NCBI GenBank assembly: GCA_027037025.1
Contig: JALWBS010000010.1
Coordinates: 1 to 15,766 of the forward strand
Source of the DNA: Desulfurococcales archaeon
GTDB taxonomy: Archaea; Thermoproteota; Thermoprotei_A; Sulfolobales; Ignisphaeraceae
Direction of reading: 5' to 3'
DNA length: 15,766 nt
Shown: in pieces, positions 6,403 to 11,388 of the stretch
Layout of the letters: every line of letters begins with the position of its first letter
How positions within the stretch are numbered: position 1 is the stretch's first letter
Position numbers and translations under genes: made by a program
The notes under the pieces: model-generated
Seen by the model: the letters and a program-made list of their open reading frames with translations, nothing else
The model's database searches: none
What the model was told of the DNA's origin: nothing

Positions 6403-6801
6403 GTGAAGCTCGAACTGTATCAATGCATAGGATCCACATTCTGCGTATCGAAGCCAAAGACATTGAAAGGGGGTGAATGCGTCGATTACTGCCTCTATGG
6501 ATGCGTAGACAAGAGATTGATCACCAGCCCAAAGATCGAGTTCGTAGAGGTGGATCTAAGGAAGAACCACCCCATATCTATAACCTTCATAGACCTAACG
6601 AGCTACGAGATTCAGAACCTACTAAGATTCTTATCGTGTCTAGCGGGTTGCCTAGCCAACGTATTCGACGTGTGCAAAATAGTGTTTCTACATGGAAAAA
6701 CGACGTATGTACTGATATGCAACGGGGATGGTGGTAAGGAAAAACTCGCTATAGTAGCTCACCAACCTAGGGAGGAGAGCAAAGAGGAGGGATCTCAGTA
6801 A
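6403..6801 (+). CDS. Cys-rich small protein, 132 aa
   Basis: I recognise no family. It has nine cysteines, five in the first third (YQC, TFC, GEC, DYC, YGC), suggesting a disulfide- or metal-stabilised N-terminal knot. An alpha/beta segment follows (ISITFIDLTSYEIQNLLRFL, then KIVFLHGKTTYVLIC), and a charged disordered tail (REESKEEGSQ) ends the protein. No signal peptide is present. The start is a GTG with GGGGG about five bases upstream; an ATG at 6399 is in a different, shorter frame. The gene is transcribed away from the 6300 operon, and its 3' end overlaps the convergent membrane-protein gene by 7 bp (6795-6801). Confidence 0.65.
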   Translation: MKLELYQCIGSTFCVSKPKTLKGGECVDYCLYGCVDKRLITSPKIEFVEVDLRKNHPISITFIDLTSYEIQNLLRFLSCLAGCLANVFDVCKIVFLHGKTTYVLICNGDGGKEKLAIVAHQPREESKEEGSQ

Positions 6802-7127
6802 ATAGCTGATTTTTCGCGCGTTCTCCACCCAAGCTCTTCGAGCTCCGAAGTCTTTCGAACCATGTATATCAGCGCCGCGATCTCCGCCGCTACGCCACCT
6901 ATCTTCAGCGGTAGCACTCCGAGCATCGACGATATCATCACTACGCCGGCTAGGACAACCATGATTATCGCGGTTGTGCTCCACAGGTTGGCTATCTGCG
7001 AAACTATCTCCTTTCTGAAGCCGTAGACCGAGTACCTAACGCTGGCACCTATGCTCATCAGCATCATGATGAAGCCACCGAGCATCGATACGTAGCAAGC
7101 GATTGCTGTAGCGGGATCCAGCACCAT
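6795..7127 (-). CDS. Small membrane protein with three helices
   Basis: The product is 110 residues with three hydrophobic segments at about 7-27, 49-73 and 75-90. A basic loop (VRYSVYGFRKE) lies between the first two, and the C-terminal tail is charged and soluble (KTSELEELGWRTREK). The basic loop and the tail point to their likely cytoplasmic faces, which is hard to reconcile with simple positive-inside topology unless helices 2 and 3 form a hairpin. The start ATG at 7127 has a good ribosome site, AAGGTG, seven bases upstream, and a TATA-like CTTTTTAA at 7170-7177. No enzyme motif is seen. Small multi-helix proteins of this kind are common in archaeal viruses, but the role is unknown. Confidence 0.75.
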   Translation of the reverse strand: MVLDPATAIACYVSMLGGFIMMLMSIGASVRYSVYGFRKEIVSQIANLWSTTAIIMVVLAGVVMISSMLGVLPLKIGGVAAEIAALIYMVRKTSELEELGWRTREKSAIY

Positions 7128-7134
7128 GGTTCCG

Positions 7135-7140
7135 CACCTT
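7135..7140 (-). promoter_or_regulatory. Ribosome binding site of the membrane protein gene
   Basis: AAGGTG is spaced seven bases from ATG 7127 and fixes that start. Confidence 0.5.
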
Positions 7141-7169
7141 GGTTCCGCTAAATAGTTGGGTAGCAGGGG

Positions 7170-7182
7170 TTAAAAAGCTTTT
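7170..7182 (-). promoter_or_regulatory. TATA box fused to the upstream operon's T-run
   Basis: The minus strand reads AAAAGCTTTTTAA from 7182 to 7170, immediately after the protease stop at 7185. AAAAGCTTTT (7173-7182) is a perfect palindrome. The T-run could end the protease transcript, while CTTTTTAA is placed as the TATA box for the gene starting at 7127 (predicted leader about 20 nt). Confidence 0.45.
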
Positions 7183-7184
7183 CG

Positions 7185-8294
7185 CTACTTAGAATGCTCT
7201 ACGCAGAGATAGATCCTAACGCTATCGAGCTCCAGACGAGCAACATCGCCAAGCGCTTTCCTAAGCTCGTCCACGTCGTACGCGCTCTTTGGATAGGATA
7301 CGCATAGATAGGTCTCTCCATCGATGTACGTAAAGAAGAACTTGTCGGGCTCCACATCGATTAGCTTCCTAAGCCTATCGTTTCCGATAGCGAGATCCAC
7401 GAGCTCCTCCGGATCGATCCAAAAACTCGTTCTAACGCCTCTACCGATCCTCTTCACATCGTCTTCGGTGAACGTCTTCAGCATCTCGTCCGCGAAGTGC
7501 TCAGCCTCAGCCTCCTCACCGAACGGCGTTCCTAGGAACCATGCTCCTCTATACTCCTTTCCAAGAGCGCTGGAGATAACGTGGTAAATCTCGTGGAATA
7601 GAGTCGATAGAAACTCGCTACCCACATACTCATCACTGAACCTACACGCGTAGCTAGCGATTGACAACGCTTCGAGCCACGGTCTAGACAACGTTATGTG
7701 GGAACCAACGCACTCACCCTTAATCTTCGATCCCTCAACCAAAGCGTCTTCGTATCCGAACTCTATCATGTACGGAGGTACGACCAATCCTCTCCTACCC
7801 ATCTCAATCAACGTTCTTGGATTGAGTAGCGCGTACTCCTTAACAACGCCCAGAACATCGTTGCCAACAGCGTTCATATCAATCATCTCCCCGAGCCTAG
7901 ATCTATGCTCAAGGAGCTTCCTAGAGACGAGAAGACCGTTCACCTCAACAACGTTCGCAAAACCATCTACCCACCCACCCCTCTCCGCAACGATACCTAG
8001 GTTAGGAACGTAGACGCTTACCTTACCACCAACCTCGAAAACTATGTAGCTATCTCTACGCTTCTTCAGCAACTCGATCGGTGTAGACCTATAGATCTTC
8101 TTAACGATCTCACCATCTAGATCTATGTACTCAACAACCTTTCCATCCCTATAGACTGTGCATATCCTAGGAGCTTCCTCGATGTTCGGAACTATGTTCT
8201 CTATTCTATACTCTCCGCAAACGAGGTCGTTTCCAACCGCGTGGCACTCACTACCTTCTACGACGTAGATCGCTTCGGCGGTGGCTAGACTCAT
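7185..8294 (-). CDS. HExxH zinc metalloprotease, ImmA/IrrE-like core
   Basis: This is a probable zinc peptidase of 369 residues. HEIYH (234-238) supplies two His ligands and the catalytic Glu. Twenty-odd residues later EAEAEHFADE (261-270) matches the third-ligand helix of ImmA/IrrE-type peptidases (family pattern E-x-E-A-N-x-F-A), with Glu 261 or 263 as likely third ligand. The strand SHITLS (198-203) before the helix fits the usual edge strand. The N-terminal 150 residues and the C-terminal strand-helix-strand (TYLCVSYPKSAYDVDEL ... RIYLCVEH) are not part of known peptidases that I recognise. CHAVGNDLVC (17-26) may be a disulfide. ATG 8294 has GAGGTG six bases upstream, so it is preferred over GTG 8303. 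Two genes at 3294-5524 look like inactive relatives. Maturation of element proteins or cleavage of a host regulator are both possible. Confidence 0.8.
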   Translation of the reverse strand: MSLATAEAIYVVEGSECHAVGNDLVCGEYRIENIVPNIEEAPRICTVYRDGKVVEYIDLDGEIVKKIYRSTPIELLKKRRDSYIVFEVGGKVSVYVPNLGIVAERGGWVDGFANVVEVNGLLVSRKLLEHRSRLGEMIDMNAVGNDVLGVVKEYALLNPRTLIEMGRRGLVVPPYMIEFGYEDALVEGSKIKGECVGSHITLSRPWLEALSIASYACRFSDEYVGSEFLSTLFHEIYHVISSALGKEYRGAWFLGTPFGEEAEAEHFADEMLKTFTEDDVKRIGRGVRTSFWIDPEELVDLAIGNDRLRKLIDVEPDKFFFTYIDGETYLCVSYPKSAYDVDELRKALGDVARLELDSVRIYLCVEHSK

Positions 8295-8299
8295 CGTCT

Positions 8300-8596
8300 T
8301 CACCTCTCGATCACTATATCGTAGTATCCTCGCTTCAGAGAGTTGATCAATCTATTGCTCAAGCACTTCTTAGCCATCGAAACCAGAACCTCGTCCGGCA
8401 ACGTTGATAGGGTTCGGATAACTATGCGGCACTTAGATCTATCTATCCATATTATGGATACCAACCTCCCCCCTAGATACATCCATATCTTGTTCCTGCT
8501 ACCACCGGTGATGGTCTTTACGCACGACACGTTGCTCAATGCGGATACCCGCAACCTATTTATTGAGGATCCAACAAATCGTTTTTGGATAATCAT
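8300..8596 (-). CDS. Small protein preceding the protease, unknown
   Basis: The reading frame gives 98 residues from ATG 8596. TTG 8539 (79 residues) is an alternative that would sit just downstream of a TATA-like AATAAATA (8557-8564) and avoid overlap with the divergent regulator gene; I cannot decide. The C-terminal half reads CRIVIRTLSTLPDEVLVSMA ... YYDIVIER, a strand-helix-strand like the tails of the protease and its paralogues. The middle is basic with Trp/Gly turns. Its stop TGA lies inside the GAGGTG ribosome site of the protease gene, so the two are surely cotranscribed and translationally coupled. It could be a partner, inhibitor or regulatory subunit of the protease; this is inferred only from linkage. 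Confidence 0.55.
   Translation of the reverse strand: MIIQKRFVGSSINRLRVSALSNVSCVKTITGGSRNKIWMYLGGRLVSIIWIDRSKCRIVIRTLSTLPDEVLVSMAKKCLSNRLINSLKRGYYDIVIER
8301..8306 (-). promoter_or_regulatory. Ribosome binding site of the protease gene
   Basis: GAGGTG is six bases before ATG 8294. Its TG plus the next A form the stop codon of the upstream gene (GAGGTGA). Confidence 0.55.
8557..8564. promoter_or_regulatory. TATA-like element of a divergent promoter
   Basis: TATTTATT on the plus strand is centred about 34 bases before ATG 8595. On the minus strand it reads AATAAATA and would suit a start at TTG 8539. An imperfect dyad, GCGGATACCCGC (8541-8552), adjoins it and could bind a regulator, perhaps the zinc-finger protein encoded next to it. 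The operator role is inference. Confidence 0.35.
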
Positions 8597-9059
8597 GTCT
8601 ATAGCGGATCCAGCACCCAGAAATCCGTTGTTTAACAACCCGTTGTTTAGAGTGACTAGGTTCTTGATACTGCAATGGATAAGCGGCGACGAGAAGCTCG
8701 TTAAGGCTCTGTACGATAGCTACGTCCACGGGGTTCCATCATCCGTTCTCGCGCAGAGATACGGATTCACTACGAGAACCATAACGAACTATAGATATAG
8801 AATAGGATCTATATGTAGCTCCACGAACCTCGTCACCACCCTTATGAAGATCGTGTTTCCGTACATAGAGAAGCTCAAGCCGATAATCGAGCCGGTTGGA
8901 GAAGGAAAGGTCATGTGCAGGATATGCAAGATCGTTATGCCGGAGTCGGCGGCTAAGCTACACATTTCGTATAGCCATAGAAAGCTACTCAACGAGCTAG
9001 CGCTGAAAGTCTTGGAGGAATCCGGATTGTTGGAGAAGCTCCTAGCAAAACAACGATAG
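8595..9059 (+). CDS. HTH plus C2H2 zinc-finger transcriptional regulator
   Basis: The product is 154 residues. A helix-turn-helix lies at about 46-69 (GVPSSVLAQRYGFTTRTITN, with Ala and Gly at the usual turn positions), preceded by helix DEKLVKALYDSYVHG, as in sigma-like or resolvase-like HTH domains. A C2H2 finger follows: C108-x2-C111, H123, H128, around CRICKIVMPESAAKLH. The C-terminus is a helix rich in Leu, Lys and Glu. Small C2H2 and HTH proteins are typical regulators of archaeal viruses, so DNA binding is likely. ATG 8595 is chosen because of the TATA-like element upstream; GTG 8652 and TTG 8664 are alternatives. The early codons contain a 15-bp near-repeat (CCGTTGTTT at 8625 and 8640) encoding NPLFNNPLF. 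It is divergent from the protease operon, which it may control. Confidence 0.75.
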   Translation: MSIADPAPRNPLFNNPLFRVTRFLILQWISGDEKLVKALYDSYVHGVPSSVLAQRYGFTTRTITNYRYRIGSICSSTNLVTTLMKIVFPYIEKLKPIIEPVGEGKVMCRICKIVMPESAAKLHISYSHRKLLNELALKVLEESGLLEKLLAKQR

Positions 9060-9070
9060 TTCAGCGATGG

Positions 9071-9108
9071 AATCACTAAAGAAATAAATCGTTTTATACC
9101 AAGTGATT
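9071..9108. terminator. Bidirectional terminator-like inverted repeat
   Basis: AATCACT (9071-9077) pairs with AGTGATT (9102-9108) across an A/T-rich loop containing T-runs on both strands. It lies between the convergent stops at 9059 and 9094 and overlaps the end of the minus-strand gene. Confidence 0.4.
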
Positions 9109-9264
9109 GCTTTTAATTTCTCTCTTTCTCAGCTCCTCAACGTCTCTCCTCTCAAACTCCCAGTACAATGGACATCGAAACACCTTTGATCCTCTCAACA
9201 AGCATTCCTTGCCATGGGGACACCTATGCTTGAATGGACATAGCTCACCGATGTAGATATCCAT
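9094..9264 (-). CDS. Four-Cys miniprotein, probable metal binding
   Basis: The product is 56 residues. Cysteines at 9, 15, 21 and 31 (C-x5-C-x5-C-x9-C) with His 13 and 17 nearby (CPFKHRCPHGKEC) suggest a zinc or iron-sulfur site. A helix rich in Glu and Arg (EFERRDVEELRKREIK) follows. The start is ATG 9264, fixed by GAGGTG six bases upstream; an upstream ATG at 9300 would overlap the ASCH gene by 26 bp and lacks that signal. It is the last gene of the 9806-9094 unit, whose other members are an ASCH-like protein and a helical protein. RNA or nucleotide binding would fit the ASCH neighbour but is speculative. Confidence 0.7.
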   Translation of the reverse strand: MDIYIGELCPFKHRCPHGKECLLRGSKVFRCPLYWEFERRDVEELRKREIKSNHLV

Positions 9265-9270
9265 TGAAAC

Positions 9271-9276
9271 CACCTC
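9271..9276 (-). promoter_or_regulatory. Ribosome binding site of the four-Cys miniprotein
   Basis: GAGGTG is six bases before ATG 9264 and overlaps the stop of the ASCH gene (TGAGGTG), implying coupled translation. Confidence 0.55.
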
Positions 9277-9604
9277 AACCCTTATTAAGAGACGTGTCAT
9301 CGATCAATCCAAGGAACACGATGTAGCGTGGAACTCTCCCTTTATGTAGCTTCTTTGCCGCTTCGATCCACTCCTTCGACGTGCTGAAACCGCTGTACTC
9401 CACGTACTTCTCGATGTTCTCCTGCGTCGCTCTCACGCACGAAACGACGTATCCCCAAAACCTCCTTATCCCACCAACATCGACGATCAACTGCTCACCG
9501 ACTCTCCTCGGTCTGTTCCTCATCGTTGCGACGAATCCGGGACACTCTTCGCTGAGGAGGTACTCCACAACCTTGGGATGAGTAAACTTGATTCTACCCA
9601 CCAT
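9275..9604 (-). CDS. ASCH/PUA-like domain protein
   Basis: The product is 109 residues from ATG 9604. The order of elements fits the ASCH branch of the PUA fold. An N-terminal strand (RIKFTHPKVVEYLL) is followed by GFVATMRNRPRRVGE, which corresponds to the family's K-T-x-T-x-R and V-G-D region. Then come the strand pair IVDVGGIRRFWGYVVSCV and the helix GFSTSKEWIEAAKKLHKG, the familiar GF-x-S-x-x-EW-x-x-A segment. ASCH domains bind RNA or modified nucleotides; some are RNases or amidohydrolases for modified cytidine. The frame is open upstream to 9721, but that part lies inside the preceding gene and looks like an off-frame reading. GTGG six bases before ATG 9604 supports the start, which overlaps the upstream stop by 11 bp. 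The function is inferred from the family pattern by eye. Confidence 0.65.
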   Translation of the reverse strand: MVGRIKFTHPKVVEYLLSEECPGFVATMRNRPRRVGEQLIVDVGGIRRFWGYVVSCVRATQENIEKYVEYSGFSTSKEWIEAAKKLHKGRVPRYIVFLGLIDDTSLNKG

Positions 9605-9806
9605 CTTTAACCACTTCACCCTCTTCCTCCTCTGGCATGATGCACGTATCGACCCACAAACCATCAACGTTGTTGCACAGCTTAGCCAAATCAACACCCA
9701 TTTTCCTACCCATTTCCTCAAGGATTTGCTGTAGATACGACAACTTTCTGAGTATTAGAAGCATTAGCTTGCGCCTCATAGCACATCGACGTTCGTGCGA
9801 ATCCAT
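9594..9806 (-). CDS. Small helical protein, 70 aa
   Basis: This is the first gene of the 9806-9094 unit. The N-terminus is basic and helical (RRKLMLLILRKLSYLQQIL), the middle has two Cys (CNN and DTC), and the C-terminus is acidic (PEEEEGE). No motif is recognised. A Met at codon 10 is an alternative start. ATG 9806 has a plausible TATA box either at 9833-9839 (TTTTTAT on the minus strand, giving a near-leaderless message) or at 9853-9862. Its 3' end overlaps the ASCH gene by 11 bp. Confidence 0.6.
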   Translation of the reverse strand: MDSHERRCAMRRKLMLLILRKLSYLQQILEEMGRKMGVDLAKLCNNVDGLWVDTCIMPEEEEGEVVKDGG

Positions 9807-9852
9807 CTCAATTCAACCTCTTTACCACGGTCATAAAAACTAGTTCTTTACG

Positions 9853-9862
9853 AATATATAAG
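9853..9862 (-). promoter_or_regulatory. TATA box of the 9806-9094 unit
   Basis: The minus strand reads CTTATATATT, nearly identical to the box at 2440-2448. It lies in the 70-bp gap between the replication operon's last stop (9877) and ATG 9806. A second TATA-like run, TTTTTAT at 9839-9833, is closer to the start. Confidence 0.5.
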
Positions 9863-9876
9863 TGTTTACTGCGTAG

Positions 9877-11388
9877 CTAGCAGAGAGATGGATCGACTCT
9901 AAACCTGCATTTTCTGAGCGCTATGTCATCGAGCTTAACTATGCTGTCCTGAGTCACGTCCTCGGAGCACGAATCTATTGTTAGGAATCCGGCTAGGATC
10001 GCGGTCTTCAAGGCGTTGTATATATCTACGTACCTCTTTCCAAGCCCCCTAGCTATGCTTCTTATCGTAACGGTGTTCTTACCATCGTTTCTGTACCTAC
10101 ACGCTATCCTAACGATCTTCCTGACGAGGGGATCGATTTGCTGAGCCGTGCGAAACTCCATTCCGTCTAGGAGGCTGTAGAACGCGAGAGCCATGCCCTT
10201 GACTAGGTAGCTCGGCGGAACGACGACGTAGATCTCGTCGTTCTTCGTTATCCACACTATCCTCGGCTTAGAGCCCCTCGCCTTGATTATCCTAGCAACG
10301 GCTCTACCTATGCTCTCCCTATCGAACTCTCCATCCAAAACAGCTCTCTGAACCTCGGATACAAAGGACAGCACTAGATCCTTGTGGTCGTAGCAACACC
10401 CCTTCTCAAGATCCTCGTCGCGCGGCTCCCCCTCCCTACGCTCGCGAACTATCGCGGTTTCATACATGAGAGCCTTGAACACCTCCGGATCGCTCCTCAT
10501 CATATCCTCGCCCGTCCTAGCGCTGGTCTCCACAGCGATCTCCTCGACAAGGTCGTTCACTGCTAGTATCATGCCAAGCCTAATCGAGTACTGCTGAAGA
10601 AAGGAAACCTCGCAGTCCCTCACCTCCCCAAAGACTATCTCTACGAGGCTCTCCGCAACGTCCAGTAGCTTCTCGTCGCTACACATGTACAGCACCCACT
10701 TAAGCTTGGAGATGAAGAGGAGCTGAGCCGCCACCGCTCTCCACAGCATCCTAGACTGTATGGGGTTCTTGCTGGGCTTGAACATGTTTATCCTTCTATT
10801 GGTTCGCAGAACGATCATCCTCCTCATCGACGCGTCAGTGATGAGCTCCGCAACCTCGTCGAAGTCCTCCGGCGTGGTGGTGGCTAGAACCACTAGGTTT
10901 GCATGCGGAGGTATCTCGAAGCTAGCCTCCTTCTTCCTCCTGCTAAACACTATCCTCCTCCTATCGAACACTTGCTTCCACAGCTCCACCACGTCGGATA
11001 GGTACGAACCGTTCTTCTTCGACTTGAGGTACTCGTGAACCTCGTCAGCGATGTTCACAACCGATAGGTGCTCCGAGAGCTCCCTAGCCAAGCCCTCCCT
11101 CGAAGGCTTGCCCGTTACCTTGATCGGCACGCCCAGAGAATTGAGCTTCTCAGCGGCGTGGGTAGCCACAAACGTTTTGCCCGACCCCGCCGGACCAACG
11201 ATGAGCGTGTATATCGTTGGCTTCGAGCCGGCGGGTAGGTTAATCGCCTGCGCATCCATGACCACGCCGACCATGGCAAACGAGCTAAAGAGAGCTATGT
11301 TGTCCGGAGCGTCGGGTAGGTCAAGCTTTATAGCTTGGTATATCAAGCTAACCGGTCCGAGACCACCCTCGAACGCTCTCCACGGCAT
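9877..11388 (-). CDS. AAA+/P-loop replication helicase-like ATPase
   Basis: The product is 503 residues. Walker A is GPAGSGKT (65-72). Walker B is VVNIADE (110-116), with the catalytic Glu present. A sensor-1-like strand is LVVLATTTPEDF (165-176), with Thr at the polar position, and SMRRMIVLR (187-195) carries likely arginine-finger or sensor residues. The C-terminus (about 430-475) contains a winged-helix-like segment (TIRSIARGLGKRYVDIYNAL). The layout resembles the DUF3987/YfjI-type ATPases that accompany primase-polymerases in mobile elements, where they serve as origin-melting or helicase motors. Whether it translocates on DNA cannot be told here. The ATG overlaps the polymerase stop by one base (TAATG), so the two are coupled. 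The stop at 9877 ends the operon. Confidence 0.8.
   Translation of the reverse strand: MPWRAFEGGLGPVSLIYQAIKLDLPDAPDNIALFSSFAMVGVVMDAQAINLPAGSKPTIYTLIVGPAGSGKTFVATHAAEKLNSLGVPIKVTGKPSREGLARELSEHLSVVNIADEVHEYLKSKKNGSYLSDVVELWKQVFDRRRIVFSRRKKEASFEIPPHANLVVLATTTPEDFDEVAELITDASMRRMIVLRTNRRINMFKPSKNPIQSRMLWRAVAAQLLFISKLKWVLYMCSDEKLLDVAESLVEIVFGEVRDCEVSFLQQYSIRLGMILAVNDLVEEIAVETSARTGEDMMRSDPEVFKALMYETAIVRERREGEPRDEDLEKGCCYDHKDLVLSFVSEVQRAVLDGEFDRESIGRAVARIIKARGSKPRIVWITKNDEIYVVVPPSYLVKGMALAFYSLLDGMEFRTAQQIDPLVRKIVRIACRYRNDGKNTVTIRSIARGLGKRYVDIYNALKTAILAGFLTIDSCSEDVTQDSIVKLDDIALRKCRFRVDPSLC

Noticed and set aside
9605..9721. N-terminal extension of the ASCH gene to 9721
   Set aside because: It would overlap the upstream gene by about 130 bp out of frame, and the ASCH pattern begins right after ATG 9604.
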